NCBI GenBank assembly: GCA_002311285.1
Contig: DBZU01000046.1
Location: 1 to 7,624, forward strand
Source: Dehalococcoidia bacterium UBA1152
GTDB lineage: Bacteria; Chloroflexota; Dehalococcoidia; Lucifugimonadales; UBA2962
DNA length: 7,624 bases
Direction of reading: 5' to 3'
Shown one piece after another: positions 1 to 6,345 of this stretch. Position 1 is the stretch's first letter; every line of letters starts with the position of its first letter. The notes beneath the pieces are model-generated. The model ran no database searches and was not told the DNA's origin. It saw only the letters and a list, made by a program, of their open reading frames with translations. The position numbers and the translations under genes were made by a program.

Positions 1-23
1 ACTGGTATTAAAAACCGTCTCAT
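1..23 (-). CDS. Start of a divergent gene (5' end only)
   Basis: Reading leftwards on the minus strand, an ATG at 23-21 opens a frame MRRFLIP that leaves the window after seven codons. A strong Shine-Dalgarno sequence, GAGGAG (complement of 30-35), lies six bases upstream of the ATG, which is the main reason for calling a gene in so short a stretch. The product cannot be identified from seven residues; Arg-Arg followed by hydrophobic residues could begin many proteins. It is divergent from the amidohydrolase at 320, so the two would share the intergenic region between them. Only the sequence to the left of the window can show whether the frame stays open. Confidence 0.55.
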
Positions 24-147
24 AATCGTCTCCTCTGTTTATTTTCGTTTTCCTAGATATGTACGGACATCTTAATTCGGTTTCACACGCTAGTTTATTG
101 GCGCATGAGCACCCCAAATAACACGATCTGTGCCATTAGATCGAAGT

Positions 148-176
148 AACTTACAAGGCGCTAACATTTTTGTCAA
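148..176 (-). promoter_or_regulatory. Possible sigma70-type promoter for the leftward gene
   Basis: On the minus strand a perfect -35 hexamer TTGACA (complement of 171-176) is followed after 17 bases by TAAGTT (complement of 148-153), which keeps only the T, A and final T of a -10 box. The spacing is ideal but the -10 is weak. The implied leader to the ATG at 23 would be about 115 bases, rather long. Confidence 0.35.
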
Positions 177-282
177 CCCATAGTTTCGAGTTTAAATAGG
201 CATTGAATGCACACTATTGCTATTAAAAAGGTTCTTAGGTTTAATATTTCTTTAATATAGATAATCAATCATCTTTGTAAGC

Positions 283-299
283 TACAATGACATTAGAAT
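283..299 (+). promoter_or_regulatory. -10-like hexamers upstream of the amidohydrolase
   Basis: TACAAT (283-288) and TAGAAT (294-299) each match the bacterial -10 consensus at five of six places and lie 20-37 bases before the ATG at 320. Neither has a good -35 at 16-18 bases; TTGTAA at 275-280 is only 13 bases from TAGAAT. In DNA this AT-rich such matches are common, so this is a weak call. Confidence 0.25.
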
Positions 300-304
300 C
301 TGTC

Positions 305-310
305 AAAGGA
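305..310 (+). promoter_or_regulatory. Ribosome binding site of the amidohydrolase
   Basis: AAAGGA lies nine bases before the ATG at 320. It fixes that start and shows that this genome uses Shine-Dalgarno initiation, as also seen at GAGGAG (30-35, minus) and AAAGGAG (4836-4842, minus). Confidence 0.7.
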
Positions 311-319
311 TAATTACTA

Positions 320-1177
320 ATGCAATTTATAGATTCACACGTACACATCTGGACCAGCGATGAAACTGTTTATAAACGCAGGGAAAGCTATCCTATTCCA
401 GGCGGCATCGATACAAGCAAGATCGAGATTAACCCTAAACACTTCCCTCCTGAAGCAATTCTTTCTATGGCTGAGCCGTTTGGAATTAATCGCATCTGCC
501 TTGTACAGATGTCTTTTTATGGAACTGATAATAATTACATCACTGATGCAATAAAAAAATATCCTGAGTCATTTAGAGGGGCGGCTTATTTAGATCCTGA
601 CATGCAACATATCGAAGATGAAATGAATGATTTACTACATAAAGGTATCACTGGGTTTAGATTGGTGCCTGAGGACCGGTTCGTAACAACGTGGTTACAA
701 AAATCTGGTTATGATTCGATGTTCGCAACAGCAACAGAAACCAAACAGGCGCTAAGCTGTTTGGTAAATACAGACGCATTAGATGAAATTGAAAGGATGA
801 GTCGAAGACATCCAAAAACCACGATTATTATTGATCATCTAGGAAGAATCGGTGCTAATGGCACTATATTAGAAGCTGACATTCGACATCTTTGTTCTTT
901 AGCAAAAAATGAGAATATTTACGTGAAAGTATCTGCTTTTTATGCACTAGGTAAAAAGATGCCCCCTCACGATGACTTAATACCACTAATAAAAGAAGTA
1001 TATGATTCTTACGGTCCTGATCGTCTGATGTGGGCCAGTGATGCTCCTCCATCACTTATCAATGAAAGTTATGGGAGTCAAGTTTCCGTGATTAGAGATC
1101 GTGTTAAATTTCTAACGAGTGAAGATAAAGATAAATTAATGAGAACAACTGCAGAAAACCTGCTTTTCTATAATTAA
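320..1177 (+). CDS. Amidohydrolase-superfamily TIM-barrel hydrolase (Amidohydro_2 type)
   Basis: This 285-residue cytoplasmic protein has the layout of the Amidohydro_2 / COG3618 group, which includes lactonases such as 2-pyrone-4,6-dicarboxylate hydrolase and sugar-lactone hydrolases. Visible landmarks are the first-strand motif D5-S-H7-V-H9, GFRL at 112-115, IIDHLG with H173, VKVSAFY at 202-208, and RLMWASDAP with D241, followed by the usual C-terminal helix ending in TAENLL. Length is normal for the family. H7, H9, H173 and D241 are the likely metal or catalytic residues, by family analogy. The start at 320 is supported by AAAGGA nine bases upstream. The luciferase-like gene follows after 45 bases and is probably co-transcribed. 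The substrate cannot be read from sequence: hydrolysis of a lactone or a cyclic ester is the leading guess, and decarboxylase activity (ACMSD-like relatives) is possible. Confidence 0.88.
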   Translation: MQFIDSHVHIWTSDETVYKRRESYPIPGGIDTSKIEINPKHFPPEAILSMAEPFGINRICLVQMSFYGTDNNYITDAIKKYPESFRGAAYLDPDMQHIEDEMNDLLHKGITGFRLVPEDRFVTTWLQKSGYDSMFATATETKQALSCLVNTDALDEIERMSRRHPKTTIIIDHLGRIGANGTILEADIRHLCSLAKNENIYVKVSAFYALGKKMPPHDDLIPLIKEVYDSYGPDRLMWASDAPPSLINESYGSQVSVIRDRVKFLTSEDKDKLMRTTAENLLFYN

Positions 1178-1222
1178 ATTCAGTGTGTTAGATTAGAACC
1201 AAAAAGGAACCAGAAAACTATC

Positions 1223-2131
1223 ATGCATATTGGAGCAGTTTTCCCTCAACTAGAGATTGGCAACAACCATCAGGATATAAAAGCCTGGGCCCAGTCAATG
1301 GAATTATTCGGCTACGACCACATAGCTATATTCGACCATATACTAGGAGTCAAAGGCGACAGTTATCCAAATTGGAGCGGACCTTATGATCATACCCATT
1401 CGTTTCATGAACCTTTGGTTCTGATGGGTTACTTATCAGCTGTGACGACTAAAATAGAATTTGCCACTTCCGTTTTAGTATTGCCTCAAAGACAAGCAGC
1501 ATTAGTTGCAAAACAAGCGTCCACAATATCAATTTTAAGTAAGAGGCAAATCAGGCTGGGAGTGGGGTCCGGCTGGAATGAGATCGAATTTAATTCTCTT
1601 GGATACAAATTCAGTAATCGTGGGGAAAGAATTGAAGATCAAATCAAAGTTATGAAAGAACTTTGGACCAAACGTTCCGTAGGCATCAGCACACCACACC
1701 ACACTATCATTGACGCTGGCATTCATCCATTGCCCAAAACACATCCTATACAAATTTGGTTAGGTGGCGGAGCAACGCCGGTGCTTAAAAGAATCGGGCA
1801 ACTAGCTGATGGATGGTTTGCAAATACTAGTACTCGAACAGCGATGCATACGAAGGTTCCTGCATTCTCACGGGATAAAACCGGATTACTTCAATTGGAG
1901 GTTATCCGAAAAGCGGCGTTAGATTCCGGGCGTAATCCAAAAGAAATTGGAGTAGAAGTTAGAATAGAGTTAGAAGGTAAAACTCCCGAAATCGCCGCAC
2001 AGGAAGTTTTGGGGTGGCAGCAAATTCCTGAAGTTACTTCGATACAGTTCAGTGCAATGAGATCAGGATTACAAACAGTTAATGCTCACATTGATGCTAT
2101 GAATAGATTTATAGATGCTTTAAGGAACTAA
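1223..2131 (+). CDS. LLM-class F420/FMN-dependent oxidoreductase
   Basis: A 302-residue luciferase-like monooxygenase-family TIM barrel, most like the group annotated as LLM class F420-dependent oxidoreductases. Landmarks in order: IGAVFPQLEIG at the N-terminus, GYDHIAIFDHIL at 30-41, the strand-helix block IEFATSVLVLPQRQAALVAKQ at 78-98, the phosphate-binding type segment RLGVGSGWNEIEF at 111-123, RGERIEDQIKVMKELW at 133-148, and PIQIWLGGGATPVLKRIGQLADGW at 175-198. These enzymes bind F420 or FMN and either move hydride or insert oxygen; which applies cannot be told here. The nearest Shine-Dalgarno, AAGGA (1204-1208), is 14 bases before the ATG, longer than ideal, but the N-terminus is typical so I keep this start. 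It lies 45 bases after the amidohydrolase. Its TAA overlaps the stop of the oppositely directed NAD kinase-like gene. Expansion of such flavin enzymes is a known trait of SAR202 Chloroflexota. Confidence 0.9.
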   Translation: MHIGAVFPQLEIGNNHQDIKAWAQSMELFGYDHIAIFDHILGVKGDSYPNWSGPYDHTHSFHEPLVLMGYLSAVTTKIEFATSVLVLPQRQAALVAKQASTISILSKRQIRLGVGSGWNEIEFNSLGYKFSNRGERIEDQIKVMKELWTKRSVGISTPHHTIIDAGIHPLPKTHPIQIWLGGGATPVLKRIGQLADGWFANTSTRTAMHTKVPAFSRDKTGLLQLEVIRKAALDSGRNPKEIGVEVRIELEGKTPEIAAQEVLGWQQIPEVTSIQFSAMRSGLQTVNAHIDAMNRFIDALRN

Positions 2132-3264
2132 TCAGATACTCGGTAGACGCTTTCCATATTTACACCAGTAACAACTCGAATATATCCTGACAACATTTGA
2201 TCAACATTCGGATCTCCTGTATCAACTAACATGGGACGGCCGCCGAGTGATGCAAGCTTGTTAGTTGTTGCTACTATAATTATAGATTCACGACCGAGAG
2301 TTTCTATTAAGGAGGGACTGATTTGCTGGTTGCCTCTACCGAAAATGTGCCCTTGGCCACCTATTGGTGTAACTATAATCCTGCTAGGAATCGTTGAATT
2401 GGCTACTACTTCTGTGATTTGGGTATCGGTAACATCTTTAGCAATTAACTTTCCATTTTTGAATAAATCAACGCCCAGTAATGTCTTTTCTACCCCTAGT
2501 TGATCTCCAATTGCACGCAAGGTCGTTCCCGGGCCCAGAATATAAAGAACATCAGACTCTATTCGATTAGAAATTTCATTTGCAACGGCTAACATTGCCG
2601 AATCATCACTTTCTATTCCACCAGATTTTGCGCCCTGAATATATCTACGTTCATATGGAACTTTCATGTAGCCATAAAGAGAAGCAGAAAGTTGTCCGTT
2701 CCGGAAAGCTTCCTCATCTATATCCATTACTTCTACATCTTTAAGGTTTACATCTTGCGAGTGGAAATAACTATTTACCAAACGAGCTGCAGACTTAGGA
2801 GTAGTAGCGTAAACCGCTGAATGCATTTTGACTCCTGCAGGAATCCCGACGACTGGAATCCGATCTTTTATGACTGAATAAATATCTCTGGCTGTGCCGT
2901 CTCCTCCCGCAAATAGTATTAGTTCGACTTCTAAATCTTCCATAAGGCGAACAGCATTACAAGTATCATCAGCAGAGGTGCTATCTGGTATAGACATAGG
3001 CAGAATCTCAGGCGAAAACCCAGCTTCTATAGCTGCTATTTCACCCATAACTCCAGGAGAAGTAACAATACGAATATTGTCCTTTAACACAATATGGATT
3101 TCTTTAAGTGCGGTTGTTGCTCTAAACGGTGATTCCGGCTTTGCACCCAGCTCAATAGCCATTGCGACAACATTCATTGTATCTGTTCCTTTAAGGCCAA
3201 CACGACCTCCAAGGCCAGAAATAGGGTTTATGATCAAGCCAAGAGTTGGTTTAATTGTATTCAC
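2128..3264 (-). CDS. ATP-NAD kinase family protein (AcoX / COG3199-like)
   Basis: A 378-residue protein of the diacylglycerol kinase/NAD kinase fold, COG3199 branch, which includes AcoX of acetoin catabolic operons. Landmarks: the opening signature LGLIINPISGLGGRVGLKGT at 8-27, the nucleotide-binding GGDGTARD at 120-127, GIPAGVKMHSAVYA at 140-153, GPGTTLRAIGDQLG at 244-257, and IVTPIGGQGHIFGRGNQQISP at 297-317. Length suits this branch, which is longer than housekeeping NAD kinases (about 300). The biochemical role of the branch is poorly settled; NAD phosphorylation is inferred from fold and the GGDGT loop. The start is GTG, seven bases after AGGA (complement of 3272-3275). It is the last gene of the minus-strand operon, 18 bases behind the GcvPB-like gene, so its job is probably tied to that PLP enzyme. 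A role in NADP supply or phosphorylation of a pathway intermediate is inference. Confidence 0.9.
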   Translation of the reverse strand: MNTIKPTLGLIINPISGLGGRVGLKGTDTMNVVAMAIELGAKPESPFRATTALKEIHIVLKDNIRIVTSPGVMGEIAAIEAGFSPEILPMSIPDSTSADDTCNAVRLMEDLEVELILFAGGDGTARDIYSVIKDRIPVVGIPAGVKMHSAVYATTPKSAARLVNSYFHSQDVNLKDVEVMDIDEEAFRNGQLSASLYGYMKVPYERRYIQGAKSGGIESDDSAMLAVANEISNRIESDVLYILGPGTTLRAIGDQLGVEKTLLGVDLFKNGKLIAKDVTDTQITEVVANSTIPSRIIVTPIGGQGHIFGRGNQQISPSLIETLGRESIIIVATTNKLASLGGRPMLVDTGDPNVDQMLSGYIRVVTGVNMESVYRVSD

Positions 3265-3271
3265 TCTTAAA

Positions 3272-3275
3272 TCCT
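3272..3275 (-). promoter_or_regulatory. Ribosome binding site deciding a GTG start
   Basis: AGGA on the minus strand lies seven bases before the GTG at 3264-3262. No in-frame ATG fits the conserved N-terminus, so this site settles the non-ATG start of the NAD kinase-like gene. Confidence 0.6.
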
Positions 3276-3282
3276 AACAACA

Positions 3283-4827
3283 CTAAGTGCGTTTTGCTTT
3301 AAAAGCCTTCCATGTCATAGCCCAGGTTTTGGGATCATTAAATTGTTCTTGCGGTAACTGATCACTAGCTGATTTATACGGAGCTCCTTTTAAGCTTTCA
3401 GGATCTGAATAAGCCTGATCCGATATCGATTTTAATACTGAAACATATTCATCTAAATCATCAAGCGATAACGATTCTGTAGGTTCAAGTGTCATTGGTT
3501 CATCAACTAGTCTAGGAGCATGGCTCTCCATAAAGGTTTGTAATCCAAAATCAGACATTTTACGAGCCAGATCTGTCGTGGTAAGGCCCGTGTCTTCGCA
3601 CAGTTGTTTCCAGCTATAGCGAACCTGTTCAATCCTCTTTGTGCTAGCATCCCAAGGTAAATTTAATCCTTTGATTTGTGCTAGTTGTGTGGCTAGATAG
3701 TTATTATTCAACACTGCTGTTTCCGACACATTTTTTAAACCACCAGATCCAAGAGACATAACCCACGCGTATGCTTTGATAACTGTTTGAATGTTCCCCA
3801 TAAAGCTACGTATCTTCCCGATACTTTCGGGACGATCATAATCAAGGTTATATCGCTCTCCATCAAATTCAATTACTGGAGCTGGCAGGAATTTAGCCAG
3901 TTTCTCACTAACTCCTACTGCTGCTGTTGCTTGTCCTTGCGAGCTATGAGGAGCTGAAAAGGTTTTATGTAAATTAAATTGGCATAGATCAAACCCCGTG
4001 TCGCGTGCCCTTACTATGCCAAACAGGCCGTTCGCATTGGCTTGATCATAAGCACATAAACCTCCAATCTCATTGACAGCAGACACCATTGCCGGAACAT
4101 GTGGGTTAAAAAGTCCGGTGTCTTCCGGATTAGTGACCATTAATCCTGCCGTTCTTTTGGACAAAACTGCCTTTAGAGATTCCAAATCCGGATATCCATT
4201 TTCTCCAGGCATAAGAGTGATGACTTTGAAACCGGCTACCGCAGGTGTTGCAGCATCTGCAGGGTGGGAAAAAGCAGTCGTGATGATTTCATTACGCTCA
4301 TGAATTTCGCCAGTTGATTCATGATAGGCTCGAATTATGCATGCATTCGTGTAGATTCCTTGAGCTCCTCCAGAAGCTTGAAATGAATATTTTTGCATTC
4401 CAGATATTTCACACATGATTTGCTCAAATTCATACATGATCTTCAAAATGCCTTGCAAGCTACTCACATCCTGAAGTGGGTGGATATCTAATACTGACGA
4501 TTGTCTACATATAGCTTCATTAACCTTCGGACTGTACTTCATAGTACATGTGCCTGAACTTGCATCCGGAGTTACATCAAATCCCAAAGTCATTTGAGAC
4601 AACCGAGTATAGTGTCTTACTATCTGAGCCTGAGATATTTCAGGAAGGTTCAAGTCAGAAGATCTAAGTATATCCTTTGAAAGTTTATTTACCGGATCGC
4701 TGATTTTATCCAAGATATTCTGGTCAGTTTTATCAACCAAAACACCTCTTTCTCCTTTTGTACCCATCTCCATTATTATGGGCTCATTCCATCTTGCAGC
4801 ATGGTAATTATTTTGCGGCTGATTCAA
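3283..4827 (-). CDS. GcvPB-like PLP-dependent subunit (divergent glycine dehydrogenase P-protein, subunit 2)
   Basis: A 514-residue fold-type I PLP enzyme subunit clearly homologous to GcvPB. Retained: HAARWNEPIIMEMG near the N-terminus (9-22), CTMKYSPK at 94-101, a ring-stacking-type H188, TNPEDTGLF at 232-240, PLP-associated D261 and the Schiff-base lysine K288 in NLHKTF. Altered against the glycine decarboxylase patterns I know: SSQGQATAAVGV (295-306) stands where a GGGGPGSGP loop is expected, SHPADAAT (187-194) where HGTNPAS is expected, DQANANG (261-267) for DGANLNA, GAQGI (154-158) lacks the usual Glu, and VRYSWKQL (402-409) replaces HEFV. The name glycine dehydrogenase is therefore doubtful; a paralogue acting on another amino acid is my inference. 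It begins with TTG inside the stop codon of the GcvPA-like gene and has a strong Shine-Dalgarno, so the two subunits are translationally coupled and surely form one enzyme. Confidence 0.88.
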   Translation of the reverse strand: MNQPQNNYHAARWNEPIIMEMGTKGERGVLVDKTDQNILDKISDPVNKLSKDILRSSDLNLPEISQAQIVRHYTRLSQMTLGFDVTPDASSGTCTMKYSPKVNEAICRQSSVLDIHPLQDVSSLQGILKIMYEFEQIMCEISGMQKYSFQASGGAQGIYTNACIIRAYHESTGEIHERNEIITTAFSHPADAATPAVAGFKVITLMPGENGYPDLESLKAVLSKRTAGLMVTNPEDTGLFNPHVPAMVSAVNEIGGLCAYDQANANGLFGIVRARDTGFDLCQFNLHKTFSAPHSSQGQATAAVGVSEKLAKFLPAPVIEFDGERYNLDYDRPESIGKIRSFMGNIQTVIKAYAWVMSLGSGGLKNVSETAVLNNNYLATQLAQIKGLNLPWDASTKRIEQVRYSWKQLCEDTGLTTTDLARKMSDFGLQTFMESHAPRLVDEPMTLEPTESLSLDDLDEYVSVLKSISDQAYSDPESLKGAPYKSASDQLPQEQFNDPKTWAMTWKAFKAKRT

Positions 4828-6230
4828 CTAACTATCTCCTTTAATGATTCCGTTAGTAAATCAATATCATCTTTTGTATGTACTTCTGTCACGCAATACA
4901 TTGACGACTGGCCTAAAAATGGGAACTGAGCTGAGAGGTCAAGCCCGCCAAAAATACCTCTATCGAGTAAGGATGAATTTATGTCAGCTACGGTTTTACC
5001 AGTTTTTGAAAAATCTACAACAAATTCCTTGAAGAACGATGAATTAAACGCAGGGCTAACAACGCCAGGAATCGAAGATAGACTCTGAGAAGCGTACAAG
5101 GATCTTTCCATTATTGTTTGACCAACTTCCTTCATGCCGACGGGGCCCATTAAGGCTAGATACACGCCAGCAATTATTCCCCACAGCCATTGAGTGGTAC
5201 CAATGTAGTCTGTTGAAACGCCACGCTTTTCATAAGAAAGCCTCTCCCAAGTTGAATAATCAAATCCAAACTCTCCCTCCCGTAGCCCAGGAGCAATGCT
5301 AACTAAAAGAGCGTTATATTCTGCAACTATTTCCGGGTCATCGCCGCTGGCTATAAAACCGCCTAACCCTCCACCGCCAAACATATGTATGCCTAAAGGC
5401 TGTATATCTCCAACTACTATATCTGCTCCGTACTCAGAAGGTGGGGCCAAGATACCTAGTGTAATAGGATCAACTCCCGCAACAGATATAGCTCCATGGC
5501 TTTTAGCTATATCTACTATTTCATACGCTCCGCTTTCGATGCTCCCCAAAAAAGTGGGGTTCTCAAAATAAACAACTGCAGTAGAATCTGATATCTTTGA
5601 TTTGAGATCCTGCAGGTCTATCAAGCCGGTCTCTTGATTCATTTTGATCTTCGTAATGGAAGATACCGGCCTTACGAAATTATGCATTTGCAAGTACCGG
5701 TCGTTACTAATTGAACCAGGTACTAGAATTTCATCTCGTCCAGTATGCCTGCACCCCATTAATAGGGCACTACTTGCTGCCGCAGACCAATCATAAGTAG
5801 GGCTTGAAACAACCTCCATTCCTATCAATTCTCCAAGCAGGCTTTGAAATTCAAAAACGGCCTGCCATTTCCCATGATCGCCGAATTGGCCTCCTCCGTA
5901 AGCAGTCACGAATTCGCCTCGCTGGGCTATTTCATCACATACAGCAGGAACGTAATGCTGCCAACAGCCAGCTCCTAAAAAGCTCAAGTTGTCTTGAGTA
6001 TTACAGTTAGCAGACAAAATACCCTCTACATGACGCCTAATACCACTTTCAGATTTAATTGGTTTGGGAAGCCGTAAAGGTTTATTAAGCCTTATGGCTT
6101 TAGGTATAGTTGAATATATATCGTCTACTTTCGCTATACCTATAGCTTTCAACATCTTGTCACGCACTTCAGGAGCAGAGTTCGGTATAAAAGGCTCGGA
6201 TGCAGTTGGGTCAGTCATATATTCACTCAT
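4824..6230 (-). CDS. GcvPA-like subunit (divergent glycine dehydrogenase P-protein, subunit 1)
   Basis: A 468-residue homologue of GcvPA, the subunit that partners GcvPB in two-subunit P-proteins; length is near the usual 440-460. Retained: FIPNSAPEVRDKML at 14-27, SFLGAGCWQHYVPAV at 83-97, AGVDPITLG at 251-259, GADIVVGDIQPLG at 268-280, the EFVV strand at 402-405, GGLDLS at 428-433 and CVTEVHTK at 446-453. Altered against the glycine decarboxylase patterns I know: GGGQFGDHG (112-120) for TPYQPEISQG, YDWSAA (146-151) for YDGATA, and EKRGVSTDYIGTTQ (334-347) where REKATSNICT is expected. It is first in the minus-strand operon. No Shine-Dalgarno precedes ATG 6230; the ATG at residue 5 is an alternative. 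No H-, T- or L-protein of a glycine cleavage system is in the window. I am sure of the family but not of glycine as substrate. Confidence 0.88.
   Translation of the reverse strand: MSEYMTDPTASEPFIPNSAPEVRDKMLKAIGIAKVDDIYSTIPKAIRLNKPLRLPKPIKSESGIRRHVEGILSANCNTQDNLSFLGAGCWQHYVPAVCDEIAQRGEFVTAYGGGQFGDHGKWQAVFEFQSLLGELIGMEVVSSPTYDWSAAASSALLMGCRHTGRDEILVPGSISNDRYLQMHNFVRPVSSITKIKMNQETGLIDLQDLKSKISDSTAVVYFENPTFLGSIESGAYEIVDIAKSHGAISVAGVDPITLGILAPPSEYGADIVVGDIQPLGIHMFGGGGLGGFIASGDDPEIVAEYNALLVSIAPGLREGEFGFDYSTWERLSYEKRGVSTDYIGTTQWLWGIIAGVYLALMGPVGMKEVGQTIMERSLYASQSLSSIPGVVSPAFNSSFFKEFVVDFSKTGKTVADINSSLLDRGIFGGLDLSAQFPFLGQSSMYCVTEVHTKDDIDLLTESLKEIVS
4836..4842 (-). promoter_or_regulatory. Strong ribosome binding site deciding a TTG start
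   Basis: AAAGGAG on the minus strand sits eight bases before TTG at 4827-4825, inside the end of the GcvPA-like gene. It is the strongest Shine-Dalgarno in the operon and justifies the TTG start over the internal ATG codons at residues 19 and 21. Start and upstream stop overlap as TTGA, a 4-base coupling arrangement. Confidence 0.7.
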
Positions 6231-6278
6231 GATATTTTTTTGAAAACTATAGCTTATTTAAAAAAATGGATTTCTGGG

Positions 6279-6288
6279 ATTCTAACAT
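6279..6288 (-). promoter_or_regulatory. Extended -10 promoter of the GcvPA-GcvPB-NAD kinase operon
   Basis: On the minus strand TGTTAGAAT gives an extended -10 element (TGn plus TAGAAT, five of six to consensus), placed about 49 bases before the ATG at 6230. The -35 at 17 bases is weak (ATTAAA, complement of 6302-6307), which is usual when an extended -10 is present. A second -10-like TATAGT (complement of 6246-6251) lies closer to the start and would give a near-leaderless transcript, fitting the absence of a Shine-Dalgarno. Confidence 0.45.
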
Positions 6289-6316
6289 TTTTGTAAATAT
6301 GTTTAATTTTTTTCAT

Positions 6317-6345
6317 TTGACCGAGTTTTTCTATAACAATAGAAT
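6317..6345 (+). promoter_or_regulatory. Sigma70-type promoter of the phosphotriesterase-like genes
   Basis: TTGACC (6317-6322) and TAGAAT (6340-6345) each match consensus at five of six positions and are separated by exactly 17 bases, the best promoter in the window. The predicted transcript would start near 6352, downstream of the ATG codons at 6266 and 6299, which argues that translation starts later, at TTG 6371. Confidence 0.5.

Larger units (their letters stand above)
24..319. other. Divergent intergenic region
   Basis: These 296 bases carry no convincing reading frame and lie between two genes that point away from each other. They hold the ribosome binding sites of both genes, a possible minus-strand promoter (148-176), two -10-like hexamers for the plus strand, TACAAT at 283-288 and TAGAAT at 294-299, and an 8-base direct repeat TTTAATAT at 240-247 and 251-258. 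I saw no strong hairpin followed by a T-run and no riboswitch I recognise. Confidence 0.6.

Noticed and set aside
1535..1753. A 72-codon minus-strand frame inside the LLM gene
   Set aside because: It lies wholly opposite a conserved coding region and has no domain or ribosome binding site I can recognise.
2894..3277. A 127-codon plus-strand frame opposite the NAD kinase-like gene
   Set aside because: It is the mirror of a well-conserved gene, is rich in Ser, Pro and Ile as expected from antisense frames, and has no recognisable domain.
5296..5571. A 91-codon plus-strand frame inside the GcvPA-like gene
   Set aside because: It lies opposite conserved GcvPA motifs and shows the Pro/Ser-rich composition typical of antisense frames.
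3283..6230. A standard glycine cleavage operon (gcvPA-gcvPB)
   Set aside because: No gcvT, gcvH or lipoamide dehydrogenase gene accompanies the pair and several signature motifs are replaced, so I did not give the gene symbols gcvPA and gcvPB.
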